A stretch of DNA of 64,000 bases, from assembly GCF_020889625.1 (NCBI RefSeq), contig NZ_CP086381.1:229587-293586 (forward strand), in the 5' to 3' direction. This DNA is from Deinococcus radiophilus. GTDB taxonomy: Bacteria > Deinococcota > Deinococci > Deinococcales > Deinococcaceae. Below, in pieces: positions 56,350-63,908 of the stretch; the first letter of the stretch is position 1, and each line of letters starts with the position of its first letter. Under the pieces are notes generated by a model. That model saw only the letters and a list, made by a program, of their open reading frames with translations. It did no database searches and was not told the DNA's origin. Made by a program: the position numbers and the translations under genes.

Positions 56350-57197
56350 GGCCTGGGACCACGTCCCAGGCGAGGACACCTCTCAAAAAACAGATAGCGA
56401 TCTTCCTGAAGGACACCTTCGCCGTGAGTGAACGTCGAGTCTGTCGGGTCCTGGGCTTCTCGCGCACGACCTATAGAAGAAAAAGCCCAGAGAGAGTAAA
56501 AGATCTGGTTCTGGTCGAACGTTTACGTGCACTGGCACGGGAACGGCCACGCTTTGGATACCGAAGACTTCACCTGATGCTGGGCCGAGAAGGTTTGAAC
56601 GTGAACCATAAGCGTGTGTACCGCATCTATCGTGCCGAAGGGCTAGCCGTTCGGAAGAAGGAGCGCAGGAAGCTCAATGTTAGGGAGCGTCAGCAGAAAC
56701 CTGTGGTTTCTGCTCCCAATCAGCGTTGGAGCCTGGATTTTATGACAGACCAGCTCGCATCTGGTCAGAGGTTTCGTGTGCTGAACGTGGTGGATGACTT
56801 TACCAGGGAGTGCCTGGTGATGCAGGCTGGAACGTCCATTACAGGGCACGATGTCGTGACTGCTCTGGAAGCTGTGGTGCGGTTTCGTGGTGCACCACAG
56901 GCTATTACGACCGACAATGGCCCAGAATTTACAGGGAGAGCCCTGGAACTCTGGACCCACAAGTGCGACATCATGCACCACTTCATTCGACCGGGAAAAC
57001 CTGTGGAGAATGCCTATATCGAAAGTTTCAATGGACGTGTCCGCGATGAATGCCTGAACCTCCACTGGTTTCAGAATCTGGATCAGGCCCGTCTGATTCT
57101 TCGCCGCTGGCGTGAGGACTACAACGATGTCAGGCCACACACTTCACTGAATGGACAGACTCCGAACGAATTTGCCCGCCTGTTGCAGGCGGGCTGA
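56343..57197 (+). CDS. IS3-family transposase OrfB (DDE integrase core)
   Basis: 284 residues from GTG 56343 if read alone; in the element it would be the C-terminal part of an OrfAB fusion. The catalytic triad is visible: Asp in WSLDFMTD, Asp in [12 protein letters not shown] and Glu in [15 protein letters not shown], spaced as in rve-type integrases. A HTH_21 region ([31 protein letters not shown]) precedes it. The frame is intact, so the element may be active. Confidence 0.92.
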   Translation: MVGPGTTSQARTPLKKQIAIFLKDTFAVSERRVCRVLGFSRTTYRRKSPERVKDLVLVERLRALARERPRFGYRRLHLMLGREGLNVNHKRVYRIYRAEGLAVRKKERRKLNVRERQQKPVVSAPNQRWSLDFMTDQLASGQRFRVLNVVDDFTRECLVMQAGTSITGHDVVTALEAVVRFRGAPQAITTDNGPEFTGRALELWTHKCDIMHHFIRPGKPVENAYIESFNGRVRDECLNLHWFQNLDQARLILRRWREDYNDVRPHTSLNGQTPNEFARLLQAG

Positions 57198-57494
57198 GGT
57201 AAGCTGAGTTTCGCAAAACGACTGGTACCGCTTTTGGGGCACCCTCAGTGCAGCGAAGCCTCCAGGCTTCGCCGTTGGTACAGCGTCTCTGGAATGTCCA
57301 GAATCCGCTGTGAGAGAATATGGGCGCGCTCCCCTGAAACCTGTTTGTACACACTTCCAGAATTTCAGCTCTGGGAGCGCTTTTTGTCTACGTATTCAGG
57401 TGCAAGTTCTGAGTATTTCATACTCCCACCTTAGGATGAAGATAATAAATCAAGTCTTCCTCGACAGCCTGGCATTTATAAGTAAATCAGCTTC

Positions 57495-57512
57495 GTCATG
57501 ATAAATCATGAC
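57495..57512. repeat. Inverted repeat at the first passenger start codon
   Basis: GTCATGAT and ATCATGAC are exact inverses separated by AA. The second ATG inside it is the start of the first passenger frame. It could be an operator. Confidence 0.4.
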
Positions 57513-57768
57513 CCAAAATGATATGGAGCGGAATCCGCAGGGTGGAACTCAGCCCAGCGGCGAAGATAACGCCAGCTACCGTCAGGACGGCGATCAATCC
57601 CGGCGTGACCAGGGAAATGACGGCAGTCAGGGCAATGGCAGCGGCAGTGGCCAGCAAGGCATGCCCGGCGAAGGCCGCAAAGACCAAGGGAATAACGGCC
57701 AGAGCATGAATGACCGTGGTGACAGCACCCAGCGCGGCGACAACGGCCAGTCAGAAGACGCATCATGA
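57508..57768 (+). CDS. Hypothetical low-complexity hydrophilic protein, copy 1
   Basis: 86 residues, strongly enriched in Gly, Gln, Asn, Asp and Ser, with no hydrophobic core, so predicted disordered. It begins MTQNDMERNPQGGTQPSGED and ends DNGQSEDAS. The start and that of the next frame align (MTQ-D--RN), so the two are a tandem duplication. The stop overlaps the next start (ATGA). It has no Shine-Dalgarno. Reading the complement gives a leucine/alanine-rich membrane-like frame instead, so its reality is unproven. Trapped between inverted IS4 copies. Confidence 0.4.
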   Translation: MTQNDMERNPQGGTQPSGEDNASYRQDGDQSRRDQGNDGSQGNGSGSGQQGMPGEGRKDQGNNGQSMNDRGDSTQRGDNGQSEDAS

Positions 57769-58028
57769 CCCAGGGTGACGAGTACAGAAACCGCAACGGC
57801 ACCGAAAAGCATGAGGACCGGGGTGAAGGTGACGGCCACGGGCAGATCGGAAACCAGCAACAGCCTGACGGTGGTGCCCGTTACCGCGACGACACCACCC
57901 CACCCAACGATCCTGGCGGTCCTGGCAATGATCAAAACCAGGGCCAGGGCAACCTAGAGGGAGGAAACGGGCAAGGTCAGGGCAGCGGTAAAGACGGTTC
58001 TACTCAGAACTTGCACCTGAATACGTAG
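57765..58028 (+). CDS. Hypothetical low-complexity hydrophilic protein, copy 2, cut by IS4
   Basis: 87 residues with the same composition and N-terminal pattern as the preceding frame (MTQGDEYRNRNGTEKHEDRG). Its last eight codons (TQNLHLNT) lie in the terminal inverted repeat of IS4 copy B, so the original C-terminus is lost. Coupled to copy 1 by ATGA. No family is recognised; a desiccation-protective disordered protein is an idea without direct support. Confidence 0.35.
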   Translation: MTQGDEYRNRNGTEKHEDRGEGDGHGQIGNQQQPDGGARYRDDTTPPNDPGGPGNDQNQGQGNLEGGNGQGQGSGKDGSTQNLHLNT

Positions 58029-59153
58029 ACAAAAAGCGCTCCCAGAGCTGAAATTCTGGAAGTGTGTACAAACAGGTTTCAGGGGAGCGCGCCCATATTC
58101 TCTCACAGCGGATTCTGGACATTCCAGAGACGCTGTACCAACGGCGAAGCCTGGAGGCTTCGCTGCATTTCTTTCATAGTCCAGGCCAGAAGATCAAATT
58201 CAGCCAAGCTGAAGGAGTCAGTCCCAGTGCACTGAGTCGCTTCTTCAACGTCTATGACTGGGATTCAGACCGTTGCTGGGACGAAATGCAGGACATCCAT
58301 TGGCGCATTTTGTTGGACGTAGCTCACTCCAAACGCCGACCTCGGTTGCGGCTCAGTGTGGATCTGACCACGGTGGAAAAGGTGGGGACTCAACTGCCCT
58401 ACGTCAGCGTCTACAACGGTAGACATGGCATCCACCTGGTCGTCCTGTTTGCCGAGTATGGGGAACTGAAGTTCCCCATTTCCTACCGGGTGTACCAGGG
58501 CAAGCACACCAGCACGCCCGTCACTCTGGCGCTCGACCTACTGGAAGAGGTGCCGGACTTCATCAAGAAACGTTTCCGGGTACGTGTCCTAGCGGACAGC
58601 GGCTTTGAAGCCGCTGTTTTTCTGGAAGGCGTGCGGCACCTCGATTTCGAGTTCGTGGTGGGTGTGAGGAGCAACCGGCGCACGGACCATCCTGGGCGGG
58701 TGACGGTGGCGGACTGTCCGCATGGAGGCTATGTCAACTTGGCCAACTGGTCTCTGGAAACGCTGTCTCTGGGGAGAGTAGACCGTGGGGACCGGGAATT
58801 CTTCGCGGTGTCGTCTGAACTGTTGGAGGGGGATGAGATCATCGCTGAGGGTGGGCGGCGCTGGACATTGGAGTCCTTTTTCAAGGAAGGTAAGCACCAG
58901 TTTGGGTTGGCGCAGTTCGCGCTGCGAACTGCCAGGGGTCTGGACCGCTGGATTCTGATGGTCTTCCTGGCCTTCACCCTGACCATACTGCATCGCTCAG
59001 AAGGGATGACCTTGAAAGAGGCGGCACGCCTGGCCCTCTACACCCTGTTCCCCGTAGTCAGGCTCAACCATCTTCTGAGTCAGCTCCAAAAAGAACGAGA
59101 ATTTCTTCTCCAGCACGGCTATTCGCTCAGCTATGCAAGGTGCAAGTTATGAG
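58003..59153 (+). mobile_element. IS4-family insertion sequence, copy B, intact
   Basis: 1151 bases with 16-base terminal inverted repeats CTCAGAACTTGCACCT (58003-58018) and CTCATAACTTGCACCT (complement of 59138-59153), one mismatch. It holds one full transposase gene. No direct target repeats are seen in the flanks. Confidence 0.93.
58064..59152 (+). CDS. IS4-family transposase
   Basis: 362 residues from GTG 58064. [12 protein letters not shown] gives the first catalytic Asp, [12 protein letters not shown] the second, and [25 protein letters not shown] the Glu with the R-3-E-6-K spacing of IS4 elements. The C-terminus runs to the inverted repeat (ARCKL). The whole frame is open. Nearly identical to the disrupted copy A; five residues differ over the aligned part. 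Confidence 0.93.
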   Translation: MYKQVSGERAHILSQRILDIPETLYQRRSLEASLHFFHSPGQKIKFSQAEGVSPSALSRFFNVYDWDSDRCWDEMQDIHWRILLDVAHSKRRPRLRLSVDLTTVEKVGTQLPYVSVYNGRHGIHLVVLFAEYGELKFPISYRVYQGKHTSTPVTLALDLLEEVPDFIKKRFRVRVLADSGFEAAVFLEGVRHLDFEFVVGVRSNRRTDHPGRVTVADCPHGGYVNLANWSLETLSLGRVDRGDREFFAVSSELLEGDEIIAEGGRRWTLESFFKEGKHQFGLAQFALRTARGLDRWILMVFLAFTLTILHRSEGMTLKEAARLALYTLFPVVRLNHLLSQLQKEREFLLQHGYSLSYARCKL

Positions 59154-59413
59154 AAATACGATCATGGCTGCTGTCCACAGTGTTGATCAGGATGGGCCAG
59201 CTGCCGTACGTACGGCCTCGTTCACCAGTGTGTGTGCCGATTCACCGTTCAGCGCGTCCAGGGCCAGGCCCTGAGCTTCTGCGCCACTGGCGCGGATACC
59301 TTCAGCAGCAGCTTTGGCACCTTCACGTGCCAGCCGTTGTGCGGTGGACAGACCGACGCCTGAGGCGCCGCCCGTAACCACGGCCACTCTACCTTCACTT
59401 CAGTCCGTCCCAT
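59154..59413 (-). pseudogene. Short-chain dehydrogenase remnant
   Basis: From ATG 59413 (GAGGAGGG upstream) the frame reads MGRTEVK; then one base seems lost and the next frame continues VAVVTGGASGVGLSTAQRLAREGAK, the SDR cofactor-binding start. A short internal stretch is missing after GAKA, then AAEGIRASGAEAQGLALDALNGESAHTLVNEAVRTAAG ends in a stop. The rest is absent beyond IS4 copy B. The gene is plainly decayed. NAD(P)-dependent oxidoreductase is the original class. Confidence 0.7.
59203..59216. repeat. Perfect palindrome inside the SDR remnant
   Basis: GCCGTACGTACGGC reads the same on both strands. It lies in a pseudogene near the IS border, so a regulatory role is doubtful. Confidence 0.3.
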
Positions 59414-59487
59414 AACTTTTCCCTCCTCGTGCCCCTCAGGGCAGGGCGCACGCCGCTTACGCCGGGGATACAGGGCAGGGGGAAGCG

Positions 59488-60099
59488 TCAATAAAAAAAA
59501 CAGATCAGGTGCTGTCCACCTTCGGCGCAAGTCTTCAGCCAGTCCCGCACCTCGGCCAGTGACTCTGCCATGTCTTCTCCCTGCCCATCACCGGGCTGCG
59601 GTGGGGACAATGGCAACAGTTCGTCCAGTGCAGCCTGGCACTGTTCTGGCGTCAAGCTACTCACGCCTGGATAGTCGTCCGCCGCATACAGGCCCAGGGG
59701 CGGCGTGCCACCCAGCAGATTCTGCGTGCGGAAAGCCACCCTGTTGCTGGTGAGGTGCCCGTCTATCACCGTGGCCCAGGACTCCCGGAACCCGCTCCAG
59801 GCCCGGTTACTCAGTGCCTTCCCAGCGCGGCGACACATCAGTTCTAGGATGTAGAGCAGTTTGGCACGCTCGGCGGTGGCCTGTGGCCGGGGAACTTCGG
59901 GGCGATGAATCAGGTCGTGCAACAGGTCCTCGGCAGCTGCAGGGACGGCATCACTGCTCCCGTCAAGTTGTTCATCCAGCTCTAGCAGGTCTGCGTAGTA
60001 GCGGCTGTGCAAATCTACGAAGGTGTGGACATCTCCGCTGCCGATCATGTTGCGCAGATCGTTCAAGGGAACGGCATAGGGCTGAAGGATGGACGACAT
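59488..60099 (-). CDS. Hypothetical protein, 203 residues
   Basis: Starts MSSILQPYAVPLNDLRNMIGSGD, placed by TATGCT 5 bases before the ATG. Helical, acidic, no signal peptide or membrane helix. DLIHRPEVPRPQATAERAKLLYILELMCRRAGKALSNRAWSG and DYPGVSSLTPEQCQAAL are its best-structured parts. The last codons fall in a run of eight T on the coding strand (HLICFFY), unusual in this GC-rich genome. I recall no function for this type of protein. It diverges from kynB. Confidence 0.7.
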   Translation of the reverse strand: MSSILQPYAVPLNDLRNMIGSGDVHTFVDLHSRYYADLLELDEQLDGSSDAVPAAAEDLLHDLIHRPEVPRPQATAERAKLLYILELMCRRAGKALSNRAWSGFRESWATVIDGHLTSNRVAFRTQNLLGGTPPLGLYAADDYPGVSSLTPEQCQAALDELLPLSPPQPGDGQGEDMAESLAEVRDWLKTCAEGGQHLICFFY

Positions 60100-60126
60100 G
60101 CCCCAGCATACAGCCGCATAGGACTA

Positions 60127-60146
60127 ATTGTTAGAATAAGAACAAT
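60127..60146. promoter_or_regulatory. Inverted repeat between the hypothetical gene and kynB
   Basis: ATTGTT and AACAAT are exact inverses 8 bases apart in the AT-rich gap between divergent genes. A kynB promoter (TTGGTT, 16 bases, TATTAG) lies just downstream of it. Candidate operator. Confidence 0.35.
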
Positions 60147-60190
60147 CCAGGACTTGGTTCTGCCCATTCATTTTTTATTAGCCTAAGTCC

Positions 60191-60820
60191 ATGCTCCCCG
60201 TAGATATTTCCCGGCTCCTCACGCCCGGTCATCCCAACTGGCCTGGCGACGCTCAGTTCGAGGTGCAACCTGGCGCCCGTATCGCCGGGGGCGACTCGGT
60301 GAATACCGGGGTCATCCGCACTTCCACGCACACAGGAACCCACGTAGATGCACCCTGGCACTATGACGATGGGGGCAAGCAGCTGCACGAGATTCCGCTG
60401 GACGTATATGTCGGCCCTGCGCTGGTGCTGCGGGTCGCTGCGGATCAGCCGATTGGCCCAGGCGTGCTGGAGGGCCTGAGCGACCTGCCGCCCCGTCTGT
60501 TGCTGTGCAGCGGTCAGCCACCCCACTGGTCCGATTTCCCAAGTGCCTTTGCCTACCCCACTCCGGAATTTGTGCGGGCGGCGGGCGAGCGGGGGGTGCG
60601 GTTACTGGGGCTGGATGTGCCGAGCATGGACCCGCTGGACTCCAAGACCTTAGACAGCCACCATGCGGCCCATGCGGCGGGGATGCACATCCTCGAAAGC
60701 CTGAGCCTGAGCCATGTCACCCCCGGCGAATACACCCTGGTCTGCCTCCCCCTCCCGCTGCATGGAGTAGACGGTGCTCCGGCGCGGGCTATCCTGCTGC
60801 CCGCTATAGTGGGAACATGA
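60191..60820 (+). CDS. kynB: Kynurenine formamidase (cyclase family)
   Basis: 209 residues. HTGTHVDAPWHYDDGG is the metal-binding signature of the cyclase/KynB family, with further ligands in LDSHHAAHAAGMHILESLSL. It hydrolyses N-formyl-kynurenine to kynurenine in tryptophan breakdown. kynU, for the next step, lies 1.3 kb downstream, which supports the choice. KynA is not in the window. The last base of its stop is inside the next gene (ATGA overlap), so a repeat protein is translationally coupled. Confidence 0.92.
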   Translation: MLPVDISRLLTPGHPNWPGDAQFEVQPGARIAGGDSVNTGVIRTSTHTGTHVDAPWHYDDGGKQLHEIPLDVYVGPALVLRVAADQPIGPGVLEGLSDLPPRLLLCSGQPPHWSDFPSAFAYPTPEFVRAAGERGVRLLGLDVPSMDPLDSKTLDSHHAAHAAGMHILESLSLSHVTPGEYTLVCLPLPLHGVDGAPARAILLPAIVGT

Positions 60821-61317
60821 GCGAACTGAGCGGCAGAATCGGCGGGGTGTATCAGGGCTACGACCTGCGGGCCGACTGGGACGGCGAACGGCTGAGCGGG
60901 CGAATCGGCGGAGTGTACCAGGGCAAGGATCTGGACCTGACCCACCGCCAGGGGGAAGTCGCGGGCCGAATTGGTGGCCGGGTGGCCGGCTTCGGTGTGC
61001 GCGGTTCCCTCAGTGCAGCGGGAGGTACGTTGCGTCTAGGTGGACAATTTGACGGAGACGACGTGACCTTTTCCCTGAATGGCAGCGAGGCCCAGGGCCG
61101 TTTCTCGGGCCGCTGGCATGGCAAGGACATCGCCCTGAGCGTGACAGGTCAAGAAGTCTCCGGACGGATTGGGGGCAGGGTAGACGGCAAGGACGTGCGG
61201 CTGTCCCTGGCAGGGCCACCTCCTGAACTGGCGGTGGTGGCGGCCCTCTGCGCCTACAAAGTGCTGCAAGAGGATGAGGACAGTGCTGCCGCCTCCAGCA
61301 GTCACAGCTCCACCTGA
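60817..61317 (+). CDS. Repeat protein of about six 21-residue GRIGG modules
   Basis: 166 residues. The sequence is almost all repeats with the pattern xSGRIGGxxxGKDxxLxxxx: LSGRIGGVYQGYDLRADW, LSGRIGGVYQGKDLDLTH, VAGRIGGRVAGFGVRG, then a less regular LRLGGQFDGDDVTFSL, QGRFSGRWHGKDIALSV and VSGRIGGRVDGKDVRLSL. Each would form two or three short beta strands; the whole may be a small beta-solenoid or propeller. A short helix and an acidic, serine-rich tail close it. No signal peptide. It overlaps kynB by 4 bases and also has TATAGT 6 bases before its ATG, so it may have both coupled and leaderless expression. No function known. Confidence 0.75.
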   Translation: MSELSGRIGGVYQGYDLRADWDGERLSGRIGGVYQGKDLDLTHRQGEVAGRIGGRVAGFGVRGSLSAAGGTLRLGGQFDGDDVTFSLNGSEAQGRFSGRWHGKDIALSVTGQEVSGRIGGRVDGKDVRLSLAGPPPELAVVAALCAYKVLQEDEDSAAASSSHSST

Positions 61318-61356
61318 GGCGGGTGATCGTTCAGCCTCAGCGAGACTGAGACGGCA

Positions 61357-61397
61357 AAAAGGGTCGCTGGGTAAACGAAGTTGTTTATCCCAGCGAC
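61357..61397 (-). terminator. Terminator of the DsbA-fold gene
   Basis: GTCGCTGGG and CCCAGCGAC pair, extended by TAAAC/GTTTA with one bulge. On the minus strand it is followed by CCTTTTTGCC. It lies between the convergent repeat-protein and DsbA-fold genes. Confidence 0.65.
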
Positions 61398-61426
61398 TGC
61401 TGACTGGATTTGGCCGCTGCTCATGT

Positions 61427-62056
61427 TCAGGCCGGGCGGTGGCGTGCCCGCTTGATCGTCCCGATGCGCGAGTTGTCTCGCAGCACCGCGCAGTACAGCT
61501 CCCAGCGTCGCTGCGCCTCGCTCGCCTCACGGGTCAACTCCTCAAAGCGGAAATAGGCCGCCTCGCCACTGTCCAGCACGAATGTTGGAGTGCCCTGCAC
61601 ACCCACCTCGGCAGCGGTGTCCAGATCGGCCCGGAGTGCCTGCTTCAATCCGGCGATGTCCCCGCGGGCGTGTTGCCAGGCGGCCAGTTCCAGTCCCGCC
61701 TCCTGGGCCGCCCGAGTAAAGGTGGTTTCCTCCAGCGGTTGTTCTTGCTCGTGGTGCAGGCGAAACAGGGCCAATGTATAGGCCCACTCCGCCTCCTTGC
61801 CGAGCAAGCGGGCCGCCTGTGCGGTCAGGAAAGCATTCAGGCTGGGGCGTTGGTGGGAGAGGGAGCCGCTCCCTCCATCTGCCCCGGGGTCTTGATCGGT
61901 CAGTCGCCAGCTCAGTCCAGCCGCGTTGTCATGGTGGTTGCCTTCTACCAGTGAAAAGTGCCGCAGCGTGAACAACTCCGGGCCGCCTAGGGCCTGCGCC
62001 AGTTCCAGTCCGCGCCAGGCGTAAGGACACAGAAAATCGAAGTAGAGGGTATGCAT
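61427..62056 (-). CDS. DsbA-family thioredoxin-fold protein (HCCA isomerase/FrnE-like)
   Basis: 209 residues from ATG 62056; TAAAAT ends 5 bases upstream. LYFDFLCPYAWRGLELAQAL starts a thioredoxin fold whose active site reads CPYA, so the second Cys is missing. NAFLTAQAARLLGKEAEWAYTLALFRLHHEQE is the inserted helical domain and VGVQGTPTFVLDSGEAAYF supplies the cis-Pro loop. The single Cys suggests glutathione-type isomerase or reductant-independent activity, not dithiol oxidation. The family is secure, the substrate open. Confidence 0.87.
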   Translation of the reverse strand: MHTLYFDFLCPYAWRGLELAQALGGPELFTLRHFSLVEGNHHDNAAGLSWRLTDQDPGADGGSGSLSHQRPSLNAFLTAQAARLLGKEAEWAYTLALFRLHHEQEQPLEETTFTRAAQEAGLELAAWQHARGDIAGLKQALRADLDTAAEVGVQGTPTFVLDSGEAAYFRFEELTREASEAQRRWELYCAVLRDNSRIGTIKRARHRPA

Positions 62057-62150
62057 AGGGCATTTTAAGGCCAGGCAGAGAAGAAAGAGCCTTGACCTTA
62101 CTTGCCCAGAACAACCCGGCGGTTCTGCTCAGGCCGCGTTATCTTGCCTT

Positions 62151-63344
62151 ATGTCCAAACTGTATAGGCCAGAAGCGTTCGTTATGCCGCAAGGAATTTA
62201 TATGGACGGCAACAGCCTGGGCCTGATGCCGCACTCCGCACGCCGGGCGGTGGAGCGCCGTCTGAACGACTGGGCCGAGCAGGCCGTGATGGGCTGGGAC
62301 CGCTGGTTTGACCTGAGCGAAACCCTGTCGCCGCAGGTGGCCCGTCTGGTCGGGGCGCAGCCTGATGAGGTGATTTCGACGGGCAGCATCACCACCAATC
62401 TGCATCTGCTCATTTCCACCTTTTACCGCCCCGAGGGTGAACGTAGACACCTGCTGGCCACCGAACTGGACTTTCCCAGCGACCTGTACGCCATGCGCTC
62501 CTGGGCTGACCTGCACGGCGCCGAGCTGCGGCTGATTCCCTCGCGTGACGGCCAGACCCTGCACCCGGACGACATCGCGGCGGCCATCACCGACGAGATC
62601 GCGCTGGTGCTGCTGCCGGTGGTGCTGTACCGCTCCGGGCAACTGCTGGACATGCCCCGCTGGACCGAATACGCTCACGCCCAGGGCTGCGTGGTGGGCT
62701 GGGACGCGGCGCACTCGATCGGAGCGCTGCCGCACAACTTCCATGACGACGGCGCCGATTTCGCAGTGTGGTGTACCTACAAGTACCTGAACGCGGGCCC
62801 CGGCGCGCCCGGCGGCCTATTCGTCCATGAGCGGCACCTGGGAACCATGCCGGCCCTGCGCGGTTGGTGGGGCAACGACAAGACCAGTCAGTTCAAGATG
62901 GCAGGCGACTACGAGCGCGGCGCGGGAGCAGGAGCATTTCAGCTGGGCACGCCCGGCATCCTGTCGCTGGCAGGCCTAGAAGGAGCGCTGGAGGTCTATG
63001 ACGGCGTGGATCTGCAGGAACTGCGCGCCCGCTCACTGGAACTCACCGAGCTGCTGATGACCCTGGCAGATGAACAATTGCCTGAAATGCAGATGGTGAC
63101 CCCCCGCGACCCGGCGGAACGTGGCGGGCACATTTCCTTGCAGTGGGAGCACAACAAGCAGGTGTCGCTGGCGCTGCGGGCCCGCGGTATCGTGCCGGAT
63201 TTCCGCGAGCCGGGCATCCTGCGCCTGGCCCCGATTCCCTTCTACAATTCCGAGGACGATGTGCGGCGCACCGTGCAGGTGATTCGCGAGATCGTGGACA
63301 GCGGCGAATACCGCGAGATCGTAGACGGCGGCGCTGTCAGCTAA
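62151..63344 (+). CDS. kynU: Kynureninase
   Basis: 397 residues from ATG 62151; TTATCT lies 6 bases upstream. IYMDGNSLGLMPHSARRAVERRLNDW, MGWDRWFDLSETLSPQVARLVGA, STGSITTNLHLLISTFY and DAAHSIGALPHNFHDDGADFAVWCTYKYLNAGPGAPG follow KynU order, the lysine in CTYKYLNAG being the PLP site. It cleaves kynurenine to anthranilate and alanine. With kynB it forms part of the tryptophan degradation route; anthranilate could go to tryptophan or quinolone-like products. Confidence 0.94.
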   Translation: MSKLYRPEAFVMPQGIYMDGNSLGLMPHSARRAVERRLNDWAEQAVMGWDRWFDLSETLSPQVARLVGAQPDEVISTGSITTNLHLLISTFYRPEGERRHLLATELDFPSDLYAMRSWADLHGAELRLIPSRDGQTLHPDDIAAAITDEIALVLLPVVLYRSGQLLDMPRWTEYAHAQGCVVGWDAAHSIGALPHNFHDDGADFAVWCTYKYLNAGPGAPGGLFVHERHLGTMPALRGWWGNDKTSQFKMAGDYERGAGAGAFQLGTPGILSLAGLEGALEVYDGVDLQELRARSLELTELLMTLADEQLPEMQMVTPRDPAERGGHISLQWEHNKQVSLALRARGIVPDFREPGILRLAPIPFYNSEDDVRRTVQVIREIVDSGEYREIVDGGAVS

Positions 63345-63347
63345 GCC

Positions 63348-63908
63348 TCAACTGAATGAACGGTACATCCGCACGATGTTGTTCACGTAGTTGACTGTTT
63401 CGGGGATGGCGGGCACGCAGTGGCAGCCCGCCACCCGGCCCGGCCCGGCGTTGTAGGCCGCCAGGGCCAGTTCGACCCGCCCGAAGCGCTGGTACTGCTG
63501 GCGCAGATAACGGGCGGTCCCGAACAGGTTCTGCTGAGCCACGTGCGGGTTCACGCCCAGGTCACGGGCGGTGCCGGGCATCAGCTGACCCAGGCCGATG
63601 GCGCCAGCGTGCGACACGGCGTTCTGGCAGAAGCCTGACTCATGCCAGACCAGCGAGAACAGCAGGGTTTCGGGGATGCCTTCGCTGCGGGCGTACTGCC
63701 GCAACCAGTTCGAATACTCCTGCGGAACGGTGATACGGCGCTGATTGCCCGCGTAGATCAGCTGTCCGCGCTCGTGGGGGGCGCAGGAATTCCAGCCGCG
63801 CTGAACCGGAGCAATCTGAGTGGGGGAGGCTGGGCCTGCTGCCTGAGCCTGCGTGGCCCCGGTCAGCAGCGCCAGAGCCGTGACAGTGGTGGCCAGACGC
63901 TTGAACAT
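63348..63908 (-). CDS. Secreted lytic transglycosylase (SLT domain)
   Basis: 186 residues with a signal peptide (MFKRLATTVTALALLTGATQ, cleavage near AQAAG). The SLT domain carries the catalytic Glu in LVWHESGFCQNAVSHAGAIGLGQLMPGTA and the sugar-binding LALAAYNAGPGRV. It cuts peptidoglycan between MurNAc and GlcNAc with anhydro-ring formation. Two cysteines in AGCHCVPA are unusual. TTAACT ends 7 bases before ATG 63908. Convergent with kynU, three bases apart. Confidence 0.92.
   Translation of the reverse strand: MFKRLATTVTALALLTGATQAQAAGPASPTQIAPVQRGWNSCAPHERGQLIYAGNQRRITVPQEYSNWLRQYARSEGIPETLLFSLVWHESGFCQNAVSHAGAIGLGQLMPGTARDLGVNPHVAQQNLFGTARYLRQQYQRFGRVELALAAYNAGPGRVAGCHCVPAIPETVNYVNNIVRMYRSFS

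Larger units (their letters stand above)
56021..57247 (+). mobile_element. IS3-family element (IS407-like) inserted in IS4 copy A
   Basis: Inverted ends read inward: TGACCTTGCCCC and TGAGGGTGCCCC, both followed by CGGT.CCAGTC and TTGCGAA. The host sequence GTGC stands at 56017-56020 and again at 57248-57251, a 4-base target duplication as made by IS407-group elements. Joining the flanks restores copy A relative to copy B, with a handful of substitutions close to the join. It encodes orfA and orfB. Confidence 0.93.
55033..57352 (-). pseudogene. IS4-family transposase, split by an IS3-family insertion
   Basis: The C-terminal 90% of a DDE transposase reads from 56020 down to 55033; the first 30 or so codons lie beyond the insert at about 57252-57352. 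The intact copy B gives the unbroken protein of 362 residues. Visible DDE parts include [26 protein letters not shown] and [16 protein letters not shown], with R-3-E-6-K of the IS4 family signature. Compared with copy B only about five residues differ in the aligned part (for example QLPF against QLPY and ARCNL against ARCKL). The gene is inactivated by the insert, although a downstream start could give a truncated protein. Confidence 0.88.
55032..57413 (-). mobile_element. IS4-family insertion sequence, copy A, interrupted
   Basis: Ends CTCATAAGTTGCACCT at 55032 and, inverted, CTCAGAACTTGCACCT at 57413; these are the ends of copy B at 58003-59153. Removing the IS3-family insert (1227 bases) and one 4-base target duplicate leaves 1151 bases, exactly the length of copy B. 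The two copies are inverted relative to each other. No target duplication flanking copy A is apparent. Confidence 0.92.
57414..58002. other. Segment enclosed by the two inverted IS4 copies
   Basis: 589 bases with no IS sequence. The left 90 bases are AT-rich, then two overlapping plus-strand frames fill the rest. The minus strand also has hydrophobic open frames over the same bases, so which strand codes is not certain. The right end is cut by IS4 copy B. Confidence 0.7.

Noticed and set aside
57496..57745. Minus-strand hydrophobic frame between the IS copies as the true gene
   Set aside because: Only TTG or non-standard starts are available and it lacks a ribosome site; kept as an alternative in the findings, not as a gene.
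57418..58002. Composite transposon made of the two IS4 copies
   Set aside because: No matching target duplication is seen at the outer ends and the right IS cuts a frame inside the segment, so the segment looks interrupted in place and not carried in as cargo.
59203..59216. GCCGTACGTACGGC as an operator
   Set aside because: It lies within the coding remains of a dead gene, far from any start.
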